DNA of 64,000 nucleotides from Annulohypoxylon bovei var. microspora (GCA_022836615.1 MU405332.1:59968-123967); one strand, 5' to 3'; numbered from the stretch's first letter, positions 21,957 to 35,285 are shown. Numbers and translations: made by a program. The notes: generated by a model not told the origin, from the sequence alone.

Positions 21957-24900
21957 CTAAGAACCCGTCGTAGTCGACGCGGTGCCTACGCTCGTCCCGG
22001 CTCTGCCTCCGACCAGTCTCGTACCCATAGCGGTCGCGCCGGAGGCTCCGCTCATGTTAGCTTCCATCTGGGAGAGCACGCTTTTCTTAACGACAAGCTC
22101 CGGATCCACTTCGTCGCCACCGACGAACGTCCAGCTCTCCTCTTCCGAGTCGTCAACCGTGGTCCCGTCAGGGCTGCTAGCTGTGGCTGCGTTCTTGCCA
22201 GTCTTGGATTTGATCAGACTCTTAGCGTATTCTAGGTCACGGTAGATGCACTGAATTGCCGTGTCGACACCATTTTCCTATATAGCATGATTAGACACGT
22301 GATATCCACAAATAGCAACACTGAACGGATAAGCTTACCTTGCGAATATTCTCGCCCAGTACCCGGGCCTTGACAATCATTCTTTCACTGTGAGTGGTTT
22401 CCCACAAGGCTCTTGCGAAGCTGTTGGCACCCCATTTCTTCAAGCAGATGCCGACGCCTAGATCCTCAACTCGGCTACCAAAGAAGAACTGGTCGCCGAA
22501 AAAGGGTCGGATGATTGTAGGTATACCAGCACGTAAGCTAGCACCCGTCGTCCCGGAGCCGCCGTGGTGAGCGGCGGCGTCCATCTGCGCGAATAACCAG
22601 TCGTGGGGCGCGCTCTTGATCTGGAATATCTCAGGCGGAAACTGCTGCTCCGAAACTGCCGTATCTTTATTACCGATACGGTCGGACCATCCTTTGGATA
22701 GCACGCAACGGACGTCAGCTTTCAGTACCGCGTCGATGACCTCTTGTGTCATCTTCGCGGGGTCCGGCACGATGATCGAGCCGAAGCCGACGTAGACCAG
22801 CTTCTTCTCGTCCTTGCGCGCCTGCTGGATGAAGTCCCTGAGATCGTCGGGCGGAGTCCACTCGGTGCCCTCGTCTAGAAACCAGTAGCCCGTCACGCGA
22901 ATCCAATCGCTGTAGTCGAGCGGAGGGGCTACGACCGCCGGGGAGAAGTTATAGAGGAAGGGCACCTTGTTTGGTTGCAACTTCTCCAAATTGGTGTTGG
23001 GCAGGCCGAGAACATTGTTGCGCCAACGGTTGATCTGGTGCGCCGTCGCTTTCCAGAATACGTTGTCGAACATGACGTACGTGACGTAGTTGTAGGCGCC
23101 GCCCATCTTGTGCTCGGGCATGACGAAGGCGTGCGGATATGCGCGTGTGCGAGTCCAAGGCATCGTGAAAGCTCGGAAGTAAGGGATAGCCAAAGCCTCC
23201 GCGATATGAATACCGGCCATGGCGCTAGGACTTTCGATCAGGAGGTCCGAATCGCGGCACGCTTCGTAGGCGGATGCGAGGAGGTCATCTAGCCAGCCTC
23301 GGAATTTCGAGTTGGCTTCTCTCAAGAACGCCCAGGTAAACGTACCGTTCTGGATACATATGCGCATGAGTTCGCTGGGATCGCCCGAGACGGGCGAGAA
23401 TTCGATGCCGTGCCCTTCGATCCAATCCTTAAACTCAGCATGCGTAGCTATCCGAGCCTTGTGACCCTCGGCAAGCAGCCCTTTGCAGAGTGAAATATAA
23501 GGTTGAACATCACCTCTCGAGCCAATCGTCAAGCAGGTCACTCTCATCGGCTCGGACGGCTTGAAGTTGAGGAATGACGCCCTAGGATCATCGAACAGGA
23601 TCGTCGGGGACGAATCGGCAAGACAAGACGTCTCGTGCGGCATCTTGAGCTCGTGCTCGGTGTTCTCCTGGAGCCGTGCTTCGTGGAGCGCATCACGTTC
23701 TGCCATCGCCTCGTCTGCGTCTTCCTGGTCTTCCTGGTCTAACTTGCCTATCTCTCGGAGATAGCGCGTGGTCTCGAGGTTCCGTAGTAGAGTAACTGTG
23801 CAGTCGTCGCGTATCTCGGCTTTGTTGAACTCGAAGAACAATTCCTCGTGACCGCGGATTACGACTACCAGGCCAGAATAACCGAAGCGGAAACCCTTCT
23901 CCTTCTCGGCTGTCTCGATGTCCTTCAAGGGGAGAATCAACTTTGTCCGGGTCCCGAGTAATAAGCTACGGAAGCAGAAGTGTCGGTCGCTTATGTAGAC
24001 TTTACCGTAGAGGGGCAATACTCGGACGATGTAGCCGTAGTAGGTTGCCTGAAGCTTTTCGGTTTCTGGGAGGGCGAAGTGCGCACGGAATCGGTCCATA
24101 TCAACACCGTCGTCGTCATCCAACTCGCCGCCGTCAGGCTTAAGGGCAGGAGCTTCGTGATAATGTTTGCGCCCTCCTTTCCACATACCCGATACCTTTT
24201 CCACGTATCCCATCGATTCGGTAGCTAACAGGTTGCTCATGTGGCGGCTAGTCTGGTTTAGGTAAGTAGCGAAGAAACCCGCACGCTGCAACGGGTAAAC
24301 GCCCATCTTTGCTATCTTCTGAAGTCCCGGAGAGGTCGAAGACGTCTGCTCGGTCTTCTCATTAGACCCGAAATCATTGACATGCCCCGTAGTGGCAGCG
24401 TGATGCTTGACGTAAGGTAACGATTCATCCGATCTCTCGCGCAAGCGGCTTGTACCAGACGACCTCTCGCGTGGCGAAGTACGCGAGGCTGATATAGAGC
24501 GCCGGATGGTAGGCCTGTGAAACACCTCGCTGCCTCGTAGAATCTGACTGCCTGAAGGATCATCGTTTGACGACGACGCCATGGCGGATATGCTTGGATC
24601 TTCGAGAGAATGAACGTAAGAGTCGGAAGACTCTAGCTTGTCCTGCTGCGTCGCATTTTCATGCCTGCGATGCTTGCTCAATGACCTGCTAGCGCTAAAA
24701 CTCCGACGAGGCGACGCATCTCGCGTCAGAGCATCGAGGTCGAGGCTTCGCCGTCCTAGTTGGCGAAACGCGTCAAAGCTGCCACGAGTTACATCACCGC
24801 TAACGCGGGGGCTTAGTTCTCGCGGGCTACGGGGCGACATGGGAACTAATGTTGCCCGTACATTCTCGCGAAGTTTCGGCGATATAATCTCTAATGGGGG

Positions 24901-26558
24901 AAGACCATCAAACCGTCTGGTACTTACGGAGCTCTGTCTGGGATGCGTCTCTTGTTTCTGTTGTCGGGAGGGAGCCGACTCCGCAGCGCTAGAATCACGT
25001 TTCGACGCATTATCAACCAGAATTTTGAGGACGTTGATTGCTTCCTTGCTGAAGCTGAAGAATGAGAAGAAATACTAGTCAAGTTAGCATGAAATAGCCA
25101 CAGCTCAAAATGGAATGGCATTGGTGAACCCTCTTACCTCGTCGATAGCATATGTCTCATCGTTGTCAATAACACGAATCTTGCATGTGTCGGCGAACTC
25201 GATCATCTGGCTGTCTTCGACATCTATAACATTCTCGATGGGCAAGGAGATCTTGACGCTGTCTCCTTCGTTGTGAGATCGAAATATGACCCGTTGCAAG
25301 CCTTTGACCCATTCTTTAGCACTCGGGGCGCTATCAGCTCTAAGATGATAGGTCCGGTGATTGGTGACGACGGAGAAGGATAAGCCGTCCTTCTCCTTCT
25401 CGTCCACGCTTGCCGAGATGGCATAGCTTAGATCGATCTGGCCGTGCGGGAAATAGAGGTTAGACGGGTCTCTGTAGTAGGCTAACACATCTCCTTTTAG
25501 ACGAAACCAGTAACGATTATACTTGGGGTTTCTTTTCCCGCTCTTTGACAGATATCCCGACTTAGTAACCTCGTGCTATCATGATTGTCAGTAGAGCTCT
25601 AAGACCATCTATCTCTCCAGGGGGGACGTACAGCCTTCTTCGGTAGATAAGCATAAAAGCAAATGTGCTTTGCCGTGATATACATGTAACCCTGCAGCAG
25701 CACACTTTGCAACAGCCAACAAGGGTACTCTAGATAGCGACATCAGCTATAGTTCACAATGCAATATTGGACAAGGGCAGGAACAATACCCTCTATCACC
25801 TCCTCGGGTTCGTCGAACTCGAAAATTTGTTTCAGCTTGCGAGCCAGCAAGCTTGGCCCGGCGTCGTCAGCATCAGCCCTACGGTGATCCCCCGACAGCC
25901 TCTCGAGGTCGAAACTTTGCCTAGACGACATCTCCGCCCTCGCCTCTAGCATCCTACTCATTACCGGGGCAAGTCTTCCTACTTCGCGATCGGCCTTTGC
26001 GGCGTCGATCGCGGGATGGAGCGGGTCTACGGTCGGTGAGCTCGAGCCGTCACCTTCGCCGTCAGCACTCGGTTCGACAGGCGGAACGCCTGACGACTTC
26101 GACTGCTTAAACCTCGATCGTGTTGCGAGCCGCGGAAGCTGAGGCAGCGAGCGCAAAAGCTGACCGGATAACCTCCTCCGCTGCTTCTCACCCTTTTCTC
26201 TTTCCGAAGAGCTCTTCTTCAGCACTACAGTCTGCGCAAGCTGTTCCCTTTCCTTACCCTTCCTCAATCTGTCGACACGATCGGCATCCTCGTCTTCGTC
26301 GCTAGATTGTCCCTCGAACCGGTCGTTAAAGTCTACGGTCGAACCAGCAGCAGCAATCAATCCGAATATCGACTGGTTCATATTCATGAACATCTGGGGG
26401 CCTTGTGTGGGAGGTAGGACATCTTCGTCCGCATCATCACCATGGTCCTTAAGACGGTCGGGGAGCTCCATAGTTGGGTGGTGCTCCTCTTTACGCCTCT
26501 TATGAAGCTTCTTACTAACGCGCCGGTGTGCGGTGCTCTCTTCGGACGGGGGAGCCAT
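21957..26558 (-). CDS. atg26: Sterol 3-beta-glucosyltransferase Atg26 (UGT51 type)
   Basis: Five exons on the minus strand: 26558-25790, 25729-25632, 25575-25138, 25074-22339, 22277-21957; 1453 residues. Domains in order: disordered basic N-terminus; first GRAM domain spanning exons 1-3 (EEVIE/EYPCWLLQS, ITAKHICFYAYLPKKA); PH domain (about 294-385, KSGYLSKSGKRNPKYNRYWF to AKEWVKGLQRVIF); Ser/Arg-rich linker; second GRAM (about 760-860, KVYISDRHFCFRSLL); then the glycosyltransferase, beginning MRVTCLTIGSRGDVQPYISL. It carries the UGT signature AAAHHGGSGTTGASLRAGIP and IIRPFFGDQFFFGSRV. The C-terminal exon ends with an acidic SEEESWTFVGGDEVDPEL run. The enzyme transfers glucose from UDP-glucose to ergosterol. 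In some fungi the GRAM domain is needed for pexophagy and plant infection. Length and domain order match family members of about 1400-1500 residues. All introns are 47-62 nt and in-frame. Confidence 0.95.
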
Positions 26559-28740
26559 GGCTGGCCGTGGAGTGAAATTATTGTATTATGGGCTACTGAG
26601 TTCGGATACTTTTCGTACTTGGACTAGCTCCGTCGAATCTGCGTTACTCGGCGTAGGCTACACGGGTAAGAGGCGAATGGGGGAGGGACACGGCTATGGA
26701 GGCGGTAGGCAGCGTCGCCAAGATTGAAGATTCGAGACAAAGGCTCTGCGAGGCGTCAGACTTTTACCAAATCAGCCCCGAGCTCGCCTGTCGATTAAGG
26801 CAGTAGGATTCAACGACGCAGATGCATAATCGTGGCAGTAGGGTGGTGGTGAATTGCTATCAAAACGTGGACGTGGTAGGCAGACAAGCAAGCAGGAAAA
26901 GCAAGCAAGATATGCTGTGTACGGTACAACGTGAACAAGGTGAGGCAGATAATGGAGAGGCAGATAATGGATAATGGATAATGGATGATCGATGATCGAT
27001 GATGGATAATGATATTAGATGGCTATTGTGTTAGACCCTTAACGATCAGTCGGTAAACTTCATTGGACGGACTAGTAAAAAGCAAGGACTTATGACTAGA
27101 TTAAGGATCAGGACTGGGGATCAGTTGATTGGACAAGTACCTAGAATGATATGTAGGTAAGGTTGACTAGGTAGGTAAGACTGGCAAGTTGACTTTGAGG
27201 TGTGCATGCGGACGAATCTTTGGATTGTCTTCGAGCGTCTGGAGTGTGACTTGGCTTAGTTGTAGCCTGGAAATAGACCGCGCACTAGGAAAAACTACCT
27301 GGTCGAACTAGGTAAACTTTAGCATCACATTGCAGCATGTAGTACATACATACAATACAACCTGGAAGTACCATATTATTTGCTTATCAGGCTGTCAGGG
27401 CAGCTCAAGTTAGCTCGGACCAGCTAAAGTCAAGCTAGACCTGCCAGCTAGGGTTACCTATCGATACTGGACATTTTCGCGATGACGTTAATAATAACTC
27501 TATTCTCTATCCATCATAAGTACTTCCTAACAGAGCGATAGTTACTTCGATTAAAAGGTTAAAAGACATCTATTCATGTACGGTAGATTCGGATATGCTA
27601 GTTTTTCTAACGAATGCTGTTTCCCATCTTTCCATATCTACCCGATATTTTATGGCTCATGGCTACCTAGCTTATTGAAGAATATCGAAGTTAATGACTC
27701 TTCGCAATTGCCTCCGGATCTTAGATCACAAGACTAACGATCCCGAGTTCTCACAATCACATGCCAGATCTAAAAATGATATAAGAGTTTGGGAGATTCT
27801 CCAACTCAACTCTAAAAAAAGAATTAACTTGTATCAGTGTAGCTATTGTTAAGTTAAATATCTATAACAATGTCGAATTCTTGCCTTGCATCAAGCCATT
27901 TATACAACTCTAGCTAGATCTCTTGATATACCTAGTATAGGTAGGTAGGTATTCAAGCAACACGTTGACGACTGATTCTTGATTTGCTTAATTGAGGTCA
28001 AGAACCCGACTTCAACAAGCAAAGTCGCTAAGTCGCTAAATCGCAATAGGAAGTATTATGTTTAATAGTAGGTATCCGTATCCGTACCCCGTTCCCGCAT
28101 CCCGTATCTATATCCGACAGCGAATTATCCGAGCCGCCCTTTATTAGTAACCCGCCTAATGTAGGTAGGCATAATAGAACGGCTACCATCGTATTAAATT
28201 CGAGTGGCCTTTGAACTCTTGATTAGCTTCGCTGAAGTCGTATTATCTCTGCTGTCTCTGCTGTCTCTGCTGTGTAGACTACGAAGTGCAAGAGCTACGA
28301 AGTGCAAGAGATATTGCCCGACTATTCCGCATTTCTCCCCTTGGAGATTGCGGAGATTGTCACGCAAACGAAAAATCCCTGCCAAGTCGTACTGGTCGTA
28401 CCGCGTTTGTACGTACCTCCTAATAGCTTAAGATCGTCTAGGATACCTGCAGGTAGAATGATAGGTATGAATGTACATCATCGAAGGTCCTTGTCCCGCC
28501 CCTGAAAATCATAATTAGGTCCCAAGTCACTGGGCAAATTTGCTGCTTAGTTGATTTGGGTGAAATGCATTTTTTATTTAGCTGAACTCCCATTCGTAGA
28601 ATCCGATCATGCCATGCGATGCTCGAGAAAACCGAAGACTACCTGTCATAATGTGCAGGCCCTTGAGTTACAACCGTCCCAAACGTCAGGTATCCGTTCC
28701 CTTGTTCCGCAAATAGAAACCCTTCCGCCAGCGCATTTTC
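26559..28740. other. 5' region of ATG26 and 3' side of RPL28
   Basis: No gene supported. It holds short simple runs (ATGGATA/ATCGATG at about 26945-27015; CTGTCTCTG triplicate at 28252-28272; GAAGTGCAAGAG duplicated at 28280-28310) and TAGG strings (27150-27175, 27936, 28160). Confidence 0.5.
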
Positions 28741-29656
28741 TTATGCGACTAGCTCGACGACACCACCAGCCTCTGTGATCTTCTTCTCTGCCAACTTGCT
28801 GACCCATCGTGCTCGGACGACCACGGGGACTTCGGGGATTCTGCCCTTGCCGAGGACCTTGGAGTAGCCCAAGGGGAGGAGGTCGATGACGGGAACGGTG
28901 TCCTTCTTCTCGCCGGAAAGGTAGGCATCGCGGGTCTCGGCGGGGATAAGCGACCACAGCTACGAGGTATCGGGTTAGCAAAAAATACGCAGGTGTAATG
29001 ATATGACATATAACCCCACGACCCGTAGGACTAGGCTAAACACCACATCCACGCCATGTGTTATTCGAAAATAAATATATTGGATATCGTACCTTGTCTA
29101 GGTTGATGATAGGCTTCCAGAAGTGGTTCTGTTGCTTGTGGAAGTATCGCATACCGACCTTACCGAAGTAACCAGGATGGTATTTGTCGATGTTCGTTCG
29201 GTGGTGGTGCTGACCACCGGCCATACCACGACCACCGGGGTGCTTGCGGTGCTTGCCGACACGACCGTGACCGGCCGAGACGTGGCCACGGCTATGAAGA
29301 TTGTTAGCATCCTTCTTCCATTGAAGCGCATATAGGAGTTTTTCAAAATCAGTGTAAATCAGGTGTCATCCAATATGTCGCGCCAGATGCCATGCAATGT
29401 CATAAATAACTCCATCGATCTCGTCCCGCCAAATTGATTGTCATTCTTTCGTAAAATATCTTCGAATCCTTCTGGTTTCCGGTTGTTATTGTGTCTGCTG
29501 TTCCTCCTCTTCATTATGCGACAAACCTCCACACAAATATGGCAAAGGCATGGGAAAAGGCGAATCGGCGCGACATTGATTGCAGCGACAGATGGCAAAA
29601 TGAACTCAATGGGAAATAACGTACTGCTTTCGGGTCTTCGTTAATCTGGTAGGCAT
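28741..29656 (-). CDS. rpl28: 60S ribosomal protein L28 (uL15, L27a)
   Basis: Three exons: 29656-29625 (32 nt), 29291-29093, 28959-28741; 149 residues, the usual length. Exon 1 gives MPTRLTKTRKH, with the His codon split. Exon 2 gives RGHVSAGHGRVGKHRKHPGG, the His-rich AGGQHHHRTNIDKYHPGYFG and KVGMRYFHKQQNHFWKPIIN. Exon 3 gives LWSLIPAETRDAYLSGEKKD to KKITEAGGVVELVA. These are diagnostic of eukaryotic uL15, a component of the large ribosomal subunit. The very short first exon followed by a long first intron (333 nt) is common in ribosomal protein genes. I looked for C/D box snoRNA signals in that intron and did not find a convincing pair. Codon use is strongly C-ending, as expected for high expression. 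It is divergent from CHL1. Confidence 0.96.
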
Positions 29657-30463
29657 TTTGGCGGATTGAGTGGCTTCTTGTGAAGTGTTGAAATTGCCTA
29701 CTCAAGGTGGGTTGCGAAGAAAGGTAAGGCGGGTTTTGAGAGTATTGAAGTTTGTGAAATTCTGCTCGTTTAATTTTCGGAGTAGGGTTTGGTGTTGTGG
29801 AGCAAAGCCACCGACATCTTTCAGCAAAATAATTCATTAGCCACGGTCCACACATGACTCAGCTGGACATCCCACCGCACAAGCCACATTCAAGAAATGG
29901 CCGGGATCCACATCTGCCACATTACCTAATCTTACAATGTAGGTATTAAATCAACTTTGTATTCGTACCTTCGTACTTTAAATAACTGCACCAATTAAAA
30001 TTGATCGGATTACCACTTCTGGTTCACCGTAGACATCTACCTACTGTCTTCAAACACAGCAACAAGAGGGCGAGAACGAAGTTGCGCAGTTGAATACATG
30101 TATCATGCCCAAGGAATAACCCATTTAAATTCCTACGTTTTCAACTTGTGCACCAGACCGAAATCCTTCTTCTCTATTGACAATCCCAATGGCTCGTGGC
30201 ACGAATATATCAGAGCCATCTAGGAGCCAAGGTTGTGGGGTTTACATCGGAGGTATATGAATGCATGCTTCTTACTTAACCTACCTAGTAGGTAGGTAGT
30301 CTGGCTATCGAAGACGTGCCAGTGACTAGCCATTTTACCACCACAAGACCAGGCTCCTAGCCTTCACCGGAATTCAAAATTTCAAATATCCATCGTATAT
30401 CAATACATACTACCTAGTTACATGCTGTGAGCTCACCGAGAGAGTTCGTTTTAAGTTGTCAAT
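29657..30463. promoter_or_regulatory. Divergent promoter region between RPL28 and CHL1
   Basis: 807 bp separate the two start codons, which point away from each other, so both promoters must lie here. A TAGGTAGGTAG string occurs at 30290-30300. I see no specific factor site that I would name. Confidence 0.5.
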
Positions 30464-33254
30464 ATGGATGAGATCACAGGCGGAGTCGGGAAGATTGACT
30501 TTCATCACCCATACACGCCGTATGATGTGCAAGAGCAGTTTATGAGCACCGTGTACGAAGTCCTTGAACGAGGAGAAGGGCAAGTTGGCATCCTTGAAAG
30601 TCCGACCGGTACAGTAGGTCGATACTTGGTTCTAGCTGACATCACATGCTAACTAATACCTTTAGGGGAAATCTCTGTCTCTCATATGTGCTGCTCTTAC
30701 CTGGCTGCGCAATCACAAGAGGTCAACATTTGAAAGTTCTGTTGCCGAAGCAGCTGAGGACTTCAAAGACGAACCTGATTGGATTATCAATCAGATGCTA
30801 AAGAGGAAACGGGAAGATATGCTGAAGCAATGGGAAGAGAGGGAGGCACGTCTAAAGAAGATACGAGCGAAGGAGAAACTAATGGAAGAGAGGGGAGCCA
30901 AGCGAAGGAGACTAGAAGATGGTAACGTCAGAAAAAGCGACAAGCCTACCGATGACGAAGATGAATGGCTCTTGGACGGAGGTCAAGACGAGGATGCACC
31001 GCATGGTGACGATAATCCATCGGGATACAGCAAGGAAACCAGAAACCTCATGGGAAAACTAGGTATGGGAACCCTTCAAGCGAAGGAAGAGGAAGAAGAC
31101 ACAGGAGAGAACGAGATCAAGGTGAGTCAGTCCAGGCGCCCATGATGCTCTTCGCTAACCACATAGTTATAGATATATTATACGTCGAGAACTCACTCGC
31201 AGCTGACGCAGTTCGTCTCAGAGCTACGCCGGCCAACTTTTCCGGCATCTCTACCTGCTTCTCTCCTTGGCGACGACCACGACGCAGAGTCAGAAGGCAT
31301 CAAGCACCTTCCGCTGTCCTCCCGTCAGCGACTATGCATCAACCCGTCAGTGTCCCGTCTCGGATCTCTTGCTGCTATCAATGATCGCTGTAGCGAGCTT
31401 CAACAGCCGAAATCCAAGGATAGGTGTCAATTCGTACCTAACGCAGACAACTTAAACCTCACGCATCAATTCCGGGACAACGCCCTCGCCACCCTCCCGG
31501 ATATCGAGGACCTTTTCGAACTTGGAAAGAAGATTCAAGTATGTCCGTATTATGCCTCGAGAACCGTAGTTCCTGGCGCGGAGATCATCACGCTTCCTTA
31601 TCCGCTGCTCTTGCAGAAGACCGCCAGGGATGCCCTTGGCATAAAACTTGAGGGAAACGTAGTTATAATCGACGAAGCCCACAATATCATGGATGCGGTA
31701 GCAAACGTGTACGCTTCCGAGATCAGCCTTAACGAGTTGAAACGAGCGAGGCAGATGCTTGGGGTGTACGTGAAGAAGTTCGGGAAGAAACTCAAGGGCG
31801 AGAATCGGGTTATGGTAGGACAAGTTGCCAGGGTAGTAGACGGCCTGAGAGAGTGGCTACAAAGTGCATTAGGCTTGAAAGTAAGCAGAAAAGAATTGTT
31901 ACCGCCGTAAGCAATTACTAACATATACCCCCCTCAGAACGAGCAGGGAATAGTCGATCCCAATGTCCTTCTAAGATCTAAAGGTATCGACCAGATAAAT
32001 ATGTACAAACTCATCCAGTACATACAGGACTCTAAGCTAGCATACAAGATCGAGGGTTACGTCGCGCAAGCCGAATCCCAGGGTACCGATGATAGTTCGG
32101 CCAAATTTTCTTCGACCCCGGTGCTACACACTCTCCTCTCGTTTCTCGTCTCCTTAAACAACCTTAGCTCCGAAGGCCGGATATTCTATCATAAGGTTTC
32201 GCAGAGTGACGTAAAGCTATCATACCTCCTCCTCTCACCTACCCACGCATTCTCCTCTGTCGCCTCTAGCGCGCGAGCCGTGATCCTTGCCGGCGGTACT
32301 ATGTCGCCCTTCGAAGACTACACGGCACACCTCTTCCCGGACTTGGCAGAGAGCAAGATCACGGCGCTCAGCTGCGGGCACGTCATCCCATCCTCAAACC
32401 TCTGCGTCTGGACGCTAGCCTCCTCGGGATCAAAGAACGACGCCAGGAGTACGGATTTCGAGTTCAGCTTCCAGAAGCGCAGCGATAAGTCGATGATTCG
32501 CGAGCTAGGAATCGCCATCCTCAATATTTGCACCGCCGTCCCGGATGGCGTCGTCGTATTTTTCCCGAGTTATGGATACCTCGACGAAGTAGTGGCCACG
32601 TGGAAAGAAGCCAGCGCCGGACAGTCTAAATCCCTCTGGGAAAAGCTGCAAACTAAAAAAGCCGCATTCCGTGAGACCAAGGGCGGATCGAGCGACGAGG
32701 TGCTAGAGCAATATACGCAAGTGATCCTTGGCGACACAGACATGACGACTAGCAAGCGCCACTCGACGCTAAGCAGAAACGGGGCACTACTACTAAGCGT
32801 GGTCGGTGGGAAGATGAGCGAAGGCATAAACTTCTCCGACCGTCTCGGCCGTTGCGTCGTCGTCATCGGCCTGCCGTACCCAAACATCCACTCCCCGGAC
32901 TGGAAAGCCCGCATCGAATATATCGAGTCGACGACGCTTGCGCGTCTGAAGGCCAACAGCTCGAACCCGTCCACGCCGAAAGGCCAGGACTTCGCGGCGG
33001 CCAAGCAGGCGGCGCGCGATTTCTACGAGAACGCGTGTATGCGTGCCGTGAACCAGAGCATCGGACGCGCAATCCGGCACCGCAACGACTATGCCGCCAT
33101 CGTCCTTATCGACAGACGATTCGGGACAGACCGGATCAAGGGGAAATTGCCTAGCTGGATTCGCGGGGGGTTGGTCGAGGGGAGCGAAAGTGCAGGATTA
33201 GGTCAGATGATGGGGAAGCTAAGCGGGTTCTTTAGGGGTAAGAAAGGCGAGTAG
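30464..33254 (+). CDS. chl1: ATP-dependent DNA helicase CHL1 (DDX11 family)
   Basis: Four exons: 30464-30613, 30666-31121, 31173-31880, 31938-33254 (introns 52, 51 and 57 nt); 876 residues. Splicing of intron 1 rebuilds the Walker A motif ESPTGT/GKSLSLI (residues 45-57). Motif Ia-type IYYTSRTHSQLTQFV begins exon 3. The iron-sulfur cluster cysteines lie in RLCINPSV, NDRCSELQ, KDRCQFV and QVCPYYASR. Walker B/DEAH is VIIDEAHNIMD. The C-terminal helicase half has ILAGGTMSPFEDY, VVFFPSYGYLDEV, SEGINFSDRLGR and the motif VI region QSIGRAIRHRNDYAAIVLID. This is the XPD/RAD3-like superfamily 2 helicase with the CHL1-type acidic/basic insert (about 85-190). Orthologues support sister-chromatid cohesion at replication forks. 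Start at MDEITGGVGKIDFHHPYTPY fits the family. Confidence 0.95.
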
Positions 33255-33993
33255 GGATGAGATTAGTCTATAAAAATATATCCCTATAGGGCTACGGCTT
33301 AAATCTAGGCCCTAACGGCAATTCGTGAAACGGCTCGCAGTTTTGACCCCTCTCGGCAGTCTAAGTTGTACGAAGCAAGAATACCCGTTGTTCTGTACCT
33401 GTATTATACGCCCGCCGTAGTTGAGGCTCCTTTCTAAGACGCAGTAATAAATTTAAGGTAGTTACCTAGTGAAGACATTCTGATTCTTAGGTCATACTGG
33501 CATATTTATTATTTAGTTACCTGAAGCTCTTATGTCTTATGACCAAGACAGCGAACGACGAAAAAAATGCGATCCTTGATCCTTTAGATAGGTATTCTAT
33601 TAATTCGACGTAGCAAAGTCTGTAAGCAACGTGGGATAAGGTAGGTAGGGTTGATAGATGAATGGATTATAAGACGTCTACTAAGGATCAGCTATCTCGT
33701 GTTACCCCAGTGACATACATTCTTACTCTTGGCGGCGACCTCAACTCCAACTGACTTGCATCCAACAACTGGATTTCTTACCAGCTTGCAGTATAGTTAA
33801 TCGAGGTTATAATTAACGCACTCTGGCGGGGGGGGCTGCATAGACGGCGTCCTGAAGTATTGAAACAGTAGCAGATATATGAGACATTCCATCATAGAAA
33901 CTCCGGGATCTACTATATAAACAAACACGATCACCTTGGTCTAATTAAATATTGTAGCTTGTAGATCATCTAACTATCATAATTCCTCTCGAC
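33255..33993. other. Gap with promoter of the SnoaL-like gene
   Basis: No gene seen. A run of eight G follows at about 33828. A TATA-like TATATAAA lies at 33914-33921, about 73 bp before the next start codon. Confidence 0.5.
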
Positions 33994-34724
33994 ATGTTCA
34001 AGATGCGTGCTCTGACACCGCTCGCCGTCCTCTTAGCCCCCCTAGGGGTTATAGCCTCTTCTTCTCTAAGCGGCACCATCGCTTCACCCACCATCGGACC
34101 GACAAATATAGTACAAGGTGTGTTCGAGACCATCGCTACACCTTCGCCGTGCGCGTTTGTAAGCCCATCTCCCAGCGAGGAAGAGACACGCAGGCGATTC
34201 GACAAGTTTGCCGATGCTTTCATGGTGAAGCATAACCTCACCGAAGCGTTCGAATACGTGTCTTCCATATACATAGTAAGTACGGCCTTCTACCGCAGAC
34301 CGCAGACCGCAGACCGAAGACATGTCGCGGGAGCGGAAACAGAATATTCTGTCCTGCCCTCTCGGCTGTCTTCTGCTTCTTGGAACCGCTCGTGCTAACC
34401 TACCTGCTTTTGTCGCTTAGAACCACGACCCCCTTTCTCCAGGGAACGGTCCTGATATCGCTCTAACTACCTTAAGCACATTCTGGGATCACATTCAGAT
34501 CACACCTCTTCGTACCAAGTTCGATGGTAATATGGGATGGCTGAATTATAATGCCATGCCTAAAGGCGTAATTACCGACCGCTTTAGATGGGAGGCTGGC
34601 TGTATCGTCGAACATGTAAGCGTCCACCGATTCCTCTCCGAAGCTTCTGGACTTTCAAACTTTTCGATCGAAGCCGAGTACTGACTTCAATTAGTGGGAT
34701 GAGGAGAAATTCCCTAATATATGA
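33994..34724 (+). CDS. Small secreted SnoaL-like (NTF2 fold) protein
   Basis: Three exons: 33994-34275, 34421-34615, 34695-34724 (introns 145 and 79 nt); 168 residues. The N-terminus MFKMRALTPLAVLLAPLGVI looks like a signal peptide with likely cleavage near residues 21-24. The mature part reads RRRFDKFADAFMVKHNLTEA, then IYINHDPLSPGNGPDIALTT across the first junction, and DRFRWEAGCIVEH/WDEEKF across the second, ending PNI. The pattern of an N-terminal helix, (Y)I(N)H-P and RWE-GCIVEHWD is that of fungal SnoaL-like proteins with the cone-shaped NTF2 fold. Substrate and reaction are unknown. The last exon is only 30 nt; without it the protein would lose the conserved W-D end. TATA-like element at 33914. 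Confidence 0.75.
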
Positions 34725-35285
34725 GCTGAGAGGCGCTGTACTCTCTGACTCTGTGTTTGGCTCACGGGTTGGGTTCGACAGATGGTGGCTTGGTAATACT
34801 ATGTAGAATCTAGATGCGGCACAGATCTGATTATATGTCTTGGATATTTGAGACTAGATGATTGTACATCACATATGATAGACAGCATAATATTACGTAT
34901 GTACTTCATGTCTTGATTCAATTGTGTCTCGGCTATATCCATAACTGGGTATGAAGATATATTTGCTTATGATATTTGCTTATGTAAGGAGGCTTTCGGG
35001 TAGTACCTACTAATGGGCGTGGAAGACGAACCAAGCTAATTGATGCGACCCCGGTTCATCCTGCACTAATATGTATTGTACATGTACGTATGTACATCTA
35101 CCTACATGACCCCGTACCCCGCTACCTATCGATAACAACCCGTATTTTAAGTACCGCTTAAACGAGACGCGTTTCTCGTCGCGTCTTTAATAAATGTGAT
35201 TTCCTTCCAATTTGCGCCTACCACCTCTTCATAAGCTTAAATCTCCCGATTTAGGGTATAGAAAGAAGAAATACCGATTCACAAA
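34725..35285. other. Gap upstream of thymidylate synthase
   Basis: No gene seen. It contains repeated TGTACATGTACGTATGTACAT-type sequence (about 35070-35096) and the MCB site listed separately. Confidence 0.5.
35167..35172. promoter_or_regulatory. MluI cell-cycle box (MCB) upstream of thymidylate synthase
   Basis: ACGCGT, 114-119 bp before the thymidylate synthase ATG, with a second CGCGTC core a few bases downstream (about 35180-35185). In yeasts the MBF complex (Mbp1/Swi6, Cdc10 in fission yeast) binds ACGCGT and drives G1/S expression of genes such as thymidylate synthase. That this site is used here is inference. Confidence 0.6.

Noticed and set aside
29292..29624. snoRNA in the first RPL28 intron
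   Set aside because: Length would permit it, but I could not find a C box paired with a D box at suitable spacing, nor H/ACA signals.
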